Positions 1 through 7,646 are shown, counted from the first letter of the stretch. The stretch is DNA of 12,014 nt from Thermoplasmata archaeon (GCA_021835265.1 JAKBQK010000132.1:1-12014); one strand, 5' to 3'. Numbers and translations: made by a program. Notes: generated by a model from the letters alone, not told the origin.

Positions 1-3000
1 TTTCAGTATTATGCAATCAACAGTAACACAATTCCTCCAGCAAATAATTATGCAGTAATGGATGTAAACGGTTTAAGCGTGTATTTCTTTAACGGTATTT
101 TGTTTTATGGTGTGAATCAAAATCTTCAAACTACGAAAGCTAATCTTTCAAGTTTGATGACAAATATTACTGTAACCATTGACGCAAACAACGCTTCGAT
201 TGCTAATTTACTTACGAAGATAAATGTCAATTTAAACGCAAATGATAGCACGATTACCAACCTTATAGATGAAATAAAATCTACAACGAATCTTGTAAAC
301 GATAACGTTACGAACATGCTTACGCAGTTGGAGACGAATTTTACATTTACGAATGATTTGATAAAAGACAATAATATTTCATTGACCAACAAACTTGCTT
401 TTGTAAACTCAACCCTTTCGAATGTAAATTTGAATTTGTCTACAAAAATAAAATATTCGAACAACCTTATAAACTCAACGACAGGTAATATTATTACTCA
501 GGAAACGTTCTTGAATGATACTTTGAAGCACGCTAATTTGAATTTAACTACCGATATTAAGTTTACAGACTCGTTGCTTAATAACAGCAACCTATCAATA
601 CTCAACGCCGTCAGTTTAGTTAAATCAAGTGTTTTAAACTCGAATTTCTCTATTCAAAACGTGTTGTCTTTTCTTAATGCGACTCTTAAAAATGCAAATT
701 TCAATATCACAAACAGGTTTATTTTTACGAATGATCTATTGAATAGTACGAAGACAAACATAGAAACAAAAATCACTATCGTGAACGACACCCTAAACAA
801 CGTGAACGTGAATTTGACGAGCAAGATAAATTTCATACATTCCGTTTTAAACGACACTAATTTCAACATTACCACAAAGATAGGATTCGTAAATACTACG
901 CTAAACAACGTCAATTTCAATCTAACTACAAAGATTAATTTCGTGGATTCTCTGATAAATTCGACACAATTGAATGAATATCCTATTAATTTAACTGGAG
1001 TGCCAACAGGCAAAGGAATGTATCAGCAGTTAATTACAATAAAAGACCCGAACAAATATGGGATTAACGCAAATGGTAGCAACATTGCATTTTACGATGG
1101 TTCAAACCAGACTGAATTGTATGCTTGGGAAGAAAGTATAAACAGTACTGCTATACAAGTCTGGGTTAAGAATTATAATAGTTCAAGTACGATTGATATG
1201 AGAGTATTGCCATTTAACAAGAATCTGTTTTCTGTAACTGGATATTTAGGGGAAGCACCACAATTAAGTTCGACTTATGCCGAATACTCCGGAAATGCAT
1301 ATAAAATATTCTCGCAATTTGATGATTTTACAAACCTTTCTGGATGGACTACGAGCAATACTTCTTTAGATTATGCAAATAATGGATTATATATGTTATC
1401 TGGACCAGGTCTGACATCCAGTCTGACATCCAATAACACATACAATTTTGAGGGACATTCCTTTGTGTTTTACGGTGAATTTATCAATCAGTCAAGTACG
1501 AATATCCCAACAGACAGCACATACATTATGGCAAGTACCGGTTCGAATAATTATAATGAATTTACAATAGGTAATAACAATTATGGGTGGGGCTATTATA
1601 TCTATAACAACACCGACGGGCATTTGTTAAGAACAGAAACTTTTGATTCTTTAGATTCTCTTTACTCTATAACGCCATATTATTCCAACAGTTCTGCACA
1701 GTTTTCCGTAAATGGTGTTTCTACTACAGTGAGTTATAATTCAGTTGTTGACCAGAGCCAACCAATATTTTTTAACAATTATAATCTGTTTAATATTAGA
1801 ATTGGTCCAATCTATTATGAGTTTATTACTCAAATACAACTTTCTTCAATGCCAACATATACCATTGGCACAGCCCAGTCATTAACTCCACAATACCTTT
1901 TCAACATTAATACAATACTAAACTTTATGAATTCTGTATTAAACAACGTGAATTTCAACCTTTCAAGTAAGATACAGTTTTTGCAGTCAGAATTGAATAA
2001 TACAAATTTGAACATAACAACTAAAATAAATTACGTAGATTCGTTGGTTAATCATACTACAAACAATATCATACTTCAACTTGCGATTGAGAATACTACT
2101 TTGAACAACGTGAATTTTAACATTACCAACAAGATAAAATTTGTAGATTCTTTGCTTAACAATACTAATGTTTCGTTGGCAAATAAAATTGCTATCGTTA
2201 ATAGTACAGTAAACAACGCACAGGTGAGCATTGACACAAGGATCAGTTTTACAGACTCGATTTTAAATAATACTAAGTTCGATGTTCAAACTGATTTTGC
2301 TTTTTTAAACAGCACAGTTGCGAGTTTTAGAGCAAACGTTTCAGCAGACATAAAGTTTACGAATAGTATCGTGAATAATACGAACACAAACATACAGACC
2401 AGAATATCATACGCTGATTCTATAATTAACAAAACTACGGATTCAATCGAAAATACTTTGAATATTACGAATAGCGTCTTGAACAACGTAAATCTGAATA
2501 TTACTTCGAAAATTAAATTTGTAGACAGCTTGCTCAATAATACAAGGCTGAATCTTTCGGATAAAATCGCATTTTTAAATAGTAGCATGAATGATTTCAG
2601 AACGAATGTTTCGTTTGAGATACAATACACAAATAGCATAATAAACTCTACGACTACCACTGTCGTCGACAAAATTGCAATTATGAACGATACAATTAAC
2701 AATGTAAATCTCAATTTGACTACAAAGTTTACGATTTTGAATGATCAGATCCAAAACACGAATTTAAACATAAGCACAAAGATATCGTTTGTTGATTCGC
2801 TAATTAATTCTACATACGTCAACGAGACTAATAAACTTTTGGTCGTGAATTCTACACTTAATCATCTGAATGCGAACGTGTCTACGAAATTTAATATCGT
2901 GGATAACCTTGTAAATTCTACTTCTTTGAACGTAGTCACAAAGATTGGGATTATTAACGACACGATAAATTACATTAAATCACTGGACGCGACGATGAAT

Positions 3001-4236
3001 ACGAATTTGAGCGTGACGAATTCTGTTGTGAATGAAGTGAAGCTGATAGCTCAACAGAATTTCACAGCCCTTAATTCAACAGTGAAGAACAACTATATTT
3101 CATTGGTAAGCAATCAACAATTTATCGAAAGTCTGGTTAATTCTTCGAAGACAAGCATAATCGGCATAAGTGATATCATCAACTCCACTGTTCATGATGT
3201 ATCCACTAATGTTACCTTGTTCCAGACTTATGTGAAAGATTACATCAACGCCACAGTAAATAATATCAAGCTTGAAGAGAATTTCATCAACGATACAATT
3301 GGTGTGATAAGCAACAATGTCACACTCCTTCAGACTTACACAAAGGATGTGATCCATTCCGCAATCAACAATCTCTCTATTGTAACGAAATACATAAACG
3401 ATACGATGAGGAATATGAACATATCTTTCAATGATAAGGTCGCCATAATCAATTCTACTCTTAATAACATGAATCTTAATTCAACCACCTACTTCCAGAT
3501 TGAGCACGATATCCTCAATACAATTAAGGCGAATCAGACAGATATATACAAAGCAACAGAGTTGTCTGGGGCGTATTCATACAGGCTCATACCAGAAAAT
3601 TCCACACTTCTTGCAAACGGAGTGGAAATACAGCTCTGGGTAGAAACACATGATGGAACGATTGTAAACAATTCCAGATTGGTATACTTCCTCTGGAAAA
3701 ATCTCTCTGCAGAGATCATATCTCTGAACAGTCAGACCTCATTGAAACCTACTCTCATATCATACAATGCACATGAGATGACCGTCTTATTTCCACTGAC
3801 GAATCAGCAGAGAAACAATATTATTAATGGCGTCAATAATACAGTGTTGCAGTTATATGCACCTTTCATAGCTGGAGGAGCGTCGAATATTGCAACCGGC
3901 TCTATTAATCCCATCAATACCAATCTGGGTCAGGTATCAGGAATCTGGGCTACTCTGGGTTTCACATCCGATCCTCCGTACTCTTCTAATGCAATGAAGG
4001 AGATTGAGCTCGTAGCGATATGGGCAATGCAGAATGCAGGAGGAAGGCTGATCGCAGGGCTCGTTGCAATATTGACAATACTTTATGTACTCATAGTTCT
4101 TGCAGATAGGGAGAAGAGGAAGAAAACGGAGTTAGCAAAGCGTATAGAAGAGGAGAAAACAAATAAGGAAGTGTTGGAAGGGTTGAGACAGATGAGGGAA
4201 GAATTGCAGAATAGGAAGGTAGGCAGTGAAGAATGA
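1..4236 (+). CDS. Giant repeat-stalk surface glycoprotein with DUF2341/lectin-like head and C-terminal anchor (5' partial)
   Basis: The frame is open from base 1, so the ATG at 58 is probably internal and the N-terminus lies outside the window. Numbering from that ATG (1392 residues): residues 25-303 and 623-1160 are 18-residue repeats. Residues about 310-390 resemble DUF2341 (the stretch around IAFYDGSNQTELYAWEE and IQVWVKN). Residues about 422-605 resemble the concanavalin/LamG-like fold that often follows DUF2341 (starting FDDFTNLSGW). Residues about 1170-1325 form a separate ectodomain. One membrane helix spans 1331-1349, followed by a charged, coiled-coil-like 43-residue cytoplasmic tail. 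I see no cysteine. N-x-S/T sequons are very dense, consistent with an extracellular glycoprotein. The likely role is a viral spike or a cell-surface adhesin whose lectin-like head binds sugar; that role is inferred. It is translationally coupled to the next gene by an ATGA overlap. Confidence 0.85.
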   Translation, partial: FQYYAINSNTIPPANNYAVMDVNGLSVYFFNGILFYGVNQNLQTTKANLSSLMTNITVTIDANNASIANLLTKINVNLNANDSTITNLIDEIKSTTNLVNDNVTNMLTQLETNFTFTNDLIKDNNISLTNKLAFVNSTLSNVNLNLSTKIKYSNNLINSTTGNIITQETFLNDTLKHANLNLTTDIKFTDSLLNNSNLSILNAVSLVKSSVLNSNFSIQNVLSFLNATLKNANFNITNRFIFTNDLLNSTKTNIETKITIVNDTLNNVNVNLTSKINFIHSVLNDTNFNITTKIGFVNTTLNNVNFNLTTKINFVDSLINSTQLNEYPINLTGVPTGKGMYQQLITIKDPNKYGINANGSNIAFYDGSNQTELYAWEESINSTAIQVWVKNYNSSSTIDMRVLPFNKNLFSVTGYLGEAPQLSSTYAEYSGNAYKIFSQFDDFTNLSGWTTSNTSLDYANNGLYMLSGPGLTSSLTSNNTYNFEGHSFVFYGEFINQSSTNIPTDSTYIMASTGSNNYNEFTIGNNNYGWGYYIYNNTDGHLLRTETFDSLDSLYSITPYYSNSSAQFSVNGVSTTVSYNSVVDQSQPIFFNNYNLFNIRIGPIYYEFITQIQLSSMPTYTIGTAQSLTPQYLFNINTILNFMNSVLNNVNFNLSSKIQFLQSELNNTNLNITTKINYVDSLVNHTTNNIILQLAIENTTLNNVNFNITNKIKFVDSLLNNTNVSLANKIAIVNSTVNNAQVSIDTRISFTDSILNNTKFDVQTDFAFLNSTVASFRANVSADIKFTNSIVNNTNTNIQTRISYADSIINKTTDSIENTLNITNSVLNNVNLNITSKIKFVDSLLNNTRLNLSDKIAFLNSSMNDFRTNVSFEIQYTNSIINSTTTTVVDKIAIMNDTINNVNLNLTTKFTILNDQIQNTNLNISTKISFVDSLINSTYVNETNKLLVVNSTLNHLNANVSTKFNIVDNLVNSTSLNVVTKIGIINDTINYIKSLDATMNTNLSVTNSVVNEVKLIAQQNFTALNSTVKNNYISLVSNQQFIESLVNSSKTSIIGISDIINSTVHDVSTNVTLFQTYVKDYINATVNNIKLEENFINDTIGVISNNVTLLQTYTKDVIHSAINNLSIVTKYINDTMRNMNISFNDKVAIINSTLNNMNLNSTTYFQIEHDILNTIKANQTDIYKATELSGAYSYRLIPENSTLLANGVEIQLWVETHDGTIVNNSRLVYFLWKNLSAEIISLNSQTSLKPTLISYNAHEMTVLFPLTNQQRNNIINGVNNTVLQLYAPFIAGGASNIATGSINPINTNLGQVSGIWATLGFTSDPPYSSNAMKEIELVAIWAMQNAGGRLIAGLVAILTILYVLIVLADREKRKKTELAKRIEEEKTNKEVLEGLRQMREELQNRKVGSEE
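130..966 (+). repeat. Arm 1: about 16 tandem 18-residue (54-base) repeats
   Basis: From codon 25 (numbered from the ATG at 58) the protein falls into an 18-residue register without gaps for about 15 full units and one truncated unit. Examples are FVNTTLNNVNFNLTTKIN and IVNDTLNNVNVNLTSKIN. Hydrophobic residues recur at unit positions 2, 6, 9, 13 and 17, a 4-3-4-4-3 spacing. That equals one heptad plus one hendecad and suggests a nearly straight coiled-coil stalk. N-x-S/T sequons begin at positions 3, 7 or 12, outside that core. The first units are more degenerate than the later ones. The DNA copies are diverged, so this is an old protein repeat rather than a recent satellite. Confidence 0.88.
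1409..1432 (+). repeat. Perfect 12-base tandem duplication in the head domain
   Basis: GTCTGACATCCA occurs twice back to back (1409-1420 and 1421-1432) and encodes consecutive LTSS/LTSN. It is in frame, identical at the DNA level and inside the lectin-like head. It looks like a recent slippage event, in contrast to the diverged 54-base stalk repeats. Confidence 0.8.
1924..3537 (+). repeat. Arm 2: about 30 tandem 18-residue (54-base) repeats
   Basis: Codons 623 to about 1160 continue the same 18-residue unit, for example FVDSLLNNTRLNLSDKIA and ITNSVLNNVNLNITSKIK. The register holds for 20 units, slips by three residues near codon 983 (a 21-residue unit), then holds for another nine to ten more diverged units. 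Two unit types tend to alternate: one with NDT/NST at positions 3-5 and V at position 9, the other with D/N-S at 3-4 and NNT/NST at 7-9. This implies a 36-residue superrepeat. If the arm is fully helical it would be roughly 80 nm long (18 residues x 1.5 angstrom x 30), which is an estimate, not a measurement. Confidence 0.88.
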
Positions 4237-4532
4237 ATCTTACAATAGTTGAAGAAATAGCATTGGTAGGTATTGCCCTCTTGGTCATATACATCTTTGC
4301 AGTTGTGTCTGTGAACATTTATATAAATCTTACAGTAAGATCGGTAGCGTTCCTCATGTTGTTATCCACCACACTTGGAATGCTTATCATGGCATATATC
4401 GTTGGGAGCGAGGCATGGATAATCATTATGTTCATACTTTCCATCGTCTTTGGAATCGGTGTTCTGGTCAAAGGACATAAGAGAAGAAATAAACAGCAGA
4501 CGAGCGTGAGTGGACAGCAGATGCAGAACTAA
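4233..4532 (+). CDS. Small three-helix membrane protein
   Basis: This is a 99-residue protein of unrecognised family. Three hydrophobic segments are clear, at about residues 8-28, 37-57 and 60-80. The basic C-terminal tail (KGHKRRNKQQ) should lie in the cytoplasm by the positive-inside rule. Its ATG overlaps the stop codon of the giant surface protein (ATGA), with a purine-rich AGGAAGGTAGG stretch upstream, so the two are co-translated and probably act in the same membrane. In pleolipoviruses a small multi-pass membrane protein (VP3-like) sits beside the spike and lines the inside of the vesicle. An equivalent role here is an inference from context, not from residue similarity. Confidence 0.82.
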   Translation: MNLTIVEEIALVGIALLVIYIFAVVSVNIYINLTVRSVAFLMLLSTTLGMLIMAYIVGSEAWIIIMFILSIVFGIGVLVKGHKRRNKQQTSVSGQQMQN

Positions 4533-4540
4533 CTAACATA

Positions 4541-4548
4541 TTTATACT
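4541..4548 (+). promoter_or_regulatory. TATA-like box for the 4567 gene
   Basis: TTTATACT lies in the 34-base gap after the small membrane protein gene, centred about 22 bases before the ATG at 4567. This position suggests a leaderless or nearly leaderless transcript starting a new unit, although read-through from upstream is also possible. Confidence 0.5.
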
Positions 4549-4566
4549 ATAATCCGATAACTATTC

Positions 4567-5235
4567 ATGAATCCTTTTTTAGCATCTAAAAGGGGCGAAG
4601 ATCAGACCAATATAGAAAAAATCCGTATAATTAATGAGATTGGGCAACAGCCCTCTCTTACTCCAGAGCTTCTCCACGAAATAGGCATTCTATCCAAGAA
4701 GATCTATGATGAATTGGAAAGCAGAGGAATGGCGCAGTCCAATATTAATGATCTTTACGGAGGCATGTTTAGGTTCATACAACCGAGATCACCAAAACTC
4801 AAGAAACAATTTGATGAGTATCTGTACGACATTGTAAAAGTTCTGGAAATGAAGCACGCTCTGAAATCCCTCGTAAACAGTATAGATCATCTCCTGCATG
4901 ACAAAGTACACGAAGATGATGAAGCCTATCTTTCTCCAGATTTGTCGGTAGAAATACGGAAAATGGCTATTTCCAGAGAGAAAAACCTCGTAACGGATCC
5001 GAATCTTCTCCGTATCCTTCTGAAACAGAGGGAGATGGCTGTTCGGAAGATGAGCAACGTTGGCTATTACAGAGGAATATACGGGAAGCTGAAGTTTGTG
5101 CTGATGCAGATGACCCTGGAACTCTCCACATTCAGTGTGGAGAACCTGAGTATGCAGGGTAAGGAGATAAACTACAACGATCTTAACGCGGAGATTGAAG
5201 CTAAAATCCAGAGAGAAGAAGATGGATGGTGGTAA
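4567..5235 (+). CDS. Helical soluble protein of unknown function (222 aa)
   Basis: I do not recognise the family. The protein is predicted by eye to be almost entirely alpha-helical, with many charged residues and no membrane segment or signal peptide. It has an acidic patch near residues 115-119 (HEDDE) and a tryptophan pair at the extreme C-terminus (EEDGWW). The start is the ATG at 4567, about 22 bases after a TATA-like box with no obvious Shine-Dalgarno, fitting a leaderless mRNA. Its last bases overlap the next gene. It sits between a membrane-protein pair and a P-loop ATPase, where pleolipoviruses carry two conserved uncharacterised ORFs. That positional parallel is the only functional hint. 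Confidence 0.85.
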   Translation: MNPFLASKRGEDQTNIEKIRIINEIGQQPSLTPELLHEIGILSKKIYDELESRGMAQSNINDLYGGMFRFIQPRSPKLKKQFDEYLYDIVKVLEMKHALKSLVNSIDHLLHDKVHEDDEAYLSPDLSVEIRKMAISREKNLVTDPNLLRILLKQREMAVRKMSNVGYYRGIYGKLKFVLMQMTLELSTFSVENLSMQGKEINYNDLNAEIEAKIQREEDGWW

Positions 5236-5651
5236 TGCCTCCCGAAGATGATGAAATAGAAGAACCAGAATTAAAGCGACCAGTATCAGAGAACATGGAT
5301 CTCATGACTCTGACGATGAAAGCAGAAGAGGAATTGAGCCATAACGCATCGATCAGTACAAAGAAGAAGTATGCATATATACAACTCCTCGCTCTCAAAC
5401 TGGAAAATCATGCAGAAGGTTATAAAGCCTACAAGGACTATCAACAGGAAATGGAAGTGCTGAACAAGATTTATGGTAATATAGATAGCAGGGACTACAT
5501 AATGAGACCAGAAGAGGCACAGAAGAGGTTCAGGTTGATACATAAGCTTGGCAAGAACATCGGCACATATATGATCGATAGCAGGTATGTGAACGCAGCA
5601 CCAAGACCGGAAGATTATGTGGAATTTTCAGGATTCTGGGAGAAGAGTTGA
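5235..5651 (+). CDS. Small helical protein of unknown function (138 aa)
   Basis: I do not recognise the family. I chose the ATG at 5235 because it overlaps the upstream stop as TAATG, a common coupling arrangement. An in-frame ATG at 5226 would add only three residues. The N-terminus is strongly acidic and proline-containing (PPEDDEIEEPE) and probably disordered. The remainder reads as amphipathic helices rich in Lys, Glu and Tyr. There is no membrane segment and no cysteine. The stop codon overlaps the TTG start of the ATPase gene (TTGA), so the two proteins are made together and may be partners. A role in the ATPase complex is an inference from coupling only. Confidence 0.8.
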   Translation: MPPEDDEIEEPELKRPVSENMDLMTLTMKAEEELSHNASISTKKKYAYIQLLALKLENHAEGYKAYKDYQQEMEVLNKIYGNIDSRDYIMRPEEAQKRFRLIHKLGKNIGTYMIDSRYVNAAPRPEDYVEFSGFWEKS

Positions 5652-6628
5652 TCTCCACAACCAGTCTTGAAGATGCTCTGGAAGAGTTCTACTACAATGA
5701 ACTGGAAGTGGAATATGAAAAACTTCCAGATCGTTTCCGCAGGAAAGAAGCCCATAGAAGAGCAATCAGGGCATTGAATTTCTACAATGCCTACAAGGAG
5801 TATGAGCAGACAGGTTTCGATACAGATCAGATCGAAAAGTTGTTTAGCATTGATAAACAGAATCAAAAAATACTCAACTATTGGATTGATCGTATCCTGC
5901 CAAGAGGAATGGCATCCATAGGTTTTGCTCGACAAGGAATGGGAAAGAGCAATGTGATATCATTTTTCATTCAAGCTGTTCTTGTTATGAGACCAAATTG
6001 GGAGCCTGTTACAAACATTCCGTTCGCTTTCTCTGCGGATTCTCTTCCCGACTACCGCATCGACAGGATCCATATTGTTTCCTCATTCACAGAGATGCTT
6101 GAAGCAATGGCAAATCTTGTTCTTGAGAAAAGAGGAGTTCCTACATTCATTGACGAAATGGACTCGGCATACCAGGCAGTTCAAACAAAAGGAAGAAGGG
6201 GGGTGAGCTTCAAATCGTTCGTTTACATCGAAAGGCATCTCAACTGCAAGGGTCCATTCATGATTTACCACAGAGGGGAAGATATTCCTATTGAGATGAG
6301 GAATGAAGATATCTCTGCGGGAATATATGAAGTTGCAAAATACAATAACTTTGTAAGAGGAATATCGAAGCGGGTTATCTCCAATCCTAATCTCTTCCAC
6401 AGTTCAAGACTGGAGGGATACGAGCGTTACTTTCCCATTCCACTCACCATGCTGCCATATCACAATCAGGGATTCTCACCATTTAAGATGGATATCTCAA
6501 TGCAGTGGGTTAATGCCAGATTGATAGGGACGCAAGAAGAGGCTTCCATACAGCTTATTGATCTGACAAAACAGTGGAGAAGTATGTCGCCACAACAGAG
6601 AAAGAAAGCATGGATGGAAGAAGAGTGA
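5648..6628 (+). CDS. P-loop ATPase, possibly HerA/FtsK- or Zot-like
   Basis: This 326-residue protein starts with TTG overlapping the previous stop. A GGGAG Shine-Dalgarno lies at 5639-5643, four bases before the start, which supports the rare codon. Walker A is residues 94-101 (ARQGMGKS, with Ala at the first position), and Walker B is 164-170 (VPTFIDE, D169 and E170). A following strand with polar residues (IYHRGED, 206-212, and R218) could be the sensor or arginine-bearing region. An N-terminal helical domain of about 80 residues precedes the P-loop. The layout fits RecA-like motor ATPases of the HerA/FtsK/Zot kind that move DNA or power assembly, but the exact family is uncertain. As last gene of the block it may correspond to the pleolipovirus NTPase (VP8-like). 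Confidence 0.85.
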   Translation: MISTTSLEDALEEFYYNELEVEYEKLPDRFRRKEAHRRAIRALNFYNAYKEYEQTGFDTDQIEKLFSIDKQNQKILNYWIDRILPRGMASIGFARQGMGKSNVISFFIQAVLVMRPNWEPVTNIPFAFSADSLPDYRIDRIHIVSSFTEMLEAMANLVLEKRGVPTFIDEMDSAYQAVQTKGRRGVSFKSFVYIERHLNCKGPFMIYHRGEDIPIEMRNEDISAGIYEVAKYNNFVRGISKRVISNPNLFHSSRLEGYERYFPIPLTMLPYHNQGFSPFKMDISMQWVNARLIGTQEEASIQLIDLTKQWRSMSPQQRKKAWMEEE

Positions 6629-6633
6629 TCTGA

Positions 6634-7623
6634 TCAGTTTTTATTAACGAAAATATTCTGTATCTTGTTTCTGATCTTATCCATGGTGTAGTAATGATCT
6701 GCACTTATCCAGAAATTTCCATGTGTGATCTGCTCTGCTTCGTAATTGTGAGCCTCTCTTATTGTATCCAACTCTTCTTGAAGTTTCTTCCACCACTTCG
6801 GAAAGTTGCGGTCAATCAGGTAGTCTATTTCCTTCACATCTTCTAACTTTATTTTCTCCTGCATATCACCCATCCTCACCATATCGAATGTGTGGTAGTG
6901 ATCTCTCAGTTTGAGTGCATAATCTCTTGCTTCAACGAGCCTCTTCAATAGTTCAGCATCCCAATCCCTTCCAGGTTTCTCCCTTCTTTGTGCTTCATCC
7001 AATACATTGAAGACTATATCCACTGCATTGATGGGTTCGAACGATGCAATTCTGGTCATCTGCTTGTTGTACTCTGCAATTTCCTGTTCAAATTGTGTTT
7101 TCTGTATTGTTAATTCGTCCACTTTACTGGTAAGAGTCCGACCTTCGGTTTGTAACTCTTCAATCTCATTCTGCAGTTTCTGCCTTTTCTTCTGCAATTC
7201 CTCAATGCTTTCCTTTTCTTTTTGCAGATTGATCAGATCAGAAAGTGCATTCTCAACATATGGAATGTAGAAAGGAGAATCTTCATCGCACATCTCTTTG
7301 AAGATGAAGTCCGCATCCGGCGTCCTCCGCATTCCAAACGTCCTGTATAAGTAGCGGGCAAGTTTAGGATCATTAGATTTTCTGAGAAGTTGCATGATCT
7401 GATCGTTTGTTGGTTCTGATTTGGGTGAATACAACCACTCGGTATCCTCCAAACTACCGGCATCAATAGCTTCTATTACGAGTTCACAGGCTCTTTGCAC
7501 AATGCCGCTCATCGGCTTGGCTGGAACCTTGTGATGTTCTACTTTCTCAATTCTGGGTCTGACTTGCTCAAGAATAAGGTTATAGGTCTGTTCGGGCACA
7601 ACAATATGCTTCAACACTCCCAC
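6634..7623 (-). CDS. Coiled-coil protein with possible ribbon-helix-helix N-terminus
   Basis: This is a 329-residue protein read from the GTG at 7623. A second in-frame GTG at 7617 sits about 25 bases after the minus-strand TATA-like box and is the better leaderless start, removing two residues. Residues 5-19 (KHIVVPEQTYNLILE) followed by a helix at about 40-53 (GIVQRACELVIEAI) recall the strand-helix-helix of CopG/Arc-type DNA-binding domains, with a longer linker than usual. That match is by eye and weak. Residues about 126-192 are a clear coiled coil rich in Glu, Lys, Gln and Leu, and the C-terminal third is helical with WW at 277-278. It is convergent with the ATPase gene (five bases between stops) and divergent from the recombinase. 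Regulation, partition or replication are candidate roles; none is shown. Confidence 0.83.
   Translation of the reverse strand: MGVLKHIVVPEQTYNLILEQVRPRIEKVEHHKVPAKPMSGIVQRACELVIEAIDAGSLEDTEWLYSPKSEPTNDQIMQLLRKSNDPKLARYLYRTFGMRRTPDADFIFKEMCDEDSPFYIPYVENALSDLINLQKEKESIEELQKKRQKLQNEIEELQTEGRTLTSKVDELTIQKTQFEQEIAEYNKQMTRIASFEPINAVDIVFNVLDEAQRREKPGRDWDAELLKRLVEARDYALKLRDHYHTFDMVRMGDMQEKIKLEDVKEIDYLIDRNFPKWWKKLQEELDTIREAHNYEAEQITHGNFWISADHYYTMDKIRNKIQNIFVNKN
6637..6644 (+). terminator. Possible oligo-T terminator
   Basis: GTTTTTATT begins nine bases after the ATPase stop. Archaeal transcription commonly ends at such T-runs. The run lies within the last codons of the convergent gene, so the two transcripts would overlap slightly. 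The evidence is only a T-run of five. Confidence 0.3.
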
Positions 7624-7638
7624 AAATCTGTGCAGAAC

Positions 7639-7646
7639 TATTTAAG
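7639..7646 (-). promoter_or_regulatory. Minus-strand TATA-like box for the coiled-coil gene
   Basis: On the minus strand this reads CTTAAATA, centred about 25 bases before the GTG at 7617 and about 20 before the GTG at 7623. The spacing favours a leaderless start at 7617. Confidence 0.45.

Noticed and set aside
130..3537. The 54-base periodicity as a CRISPR array or DNA satellite
   Set aside because: The units are diverged at the DNA level, remain in one open frame and conserve protein positions. There are no identical direct repeats with unique spacers.
126..3719. Several minus-strand frames of 60 to 142 residues opposite the surface-protein gene
   Set aside because: They are hydrophobic Phe/Val/Leu/Ile-rich reverse readings of Asn/Thr/Lys-rich repeats, with no promoters or ribosome sites. 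The + strand repeat protein explains the lack of stops.
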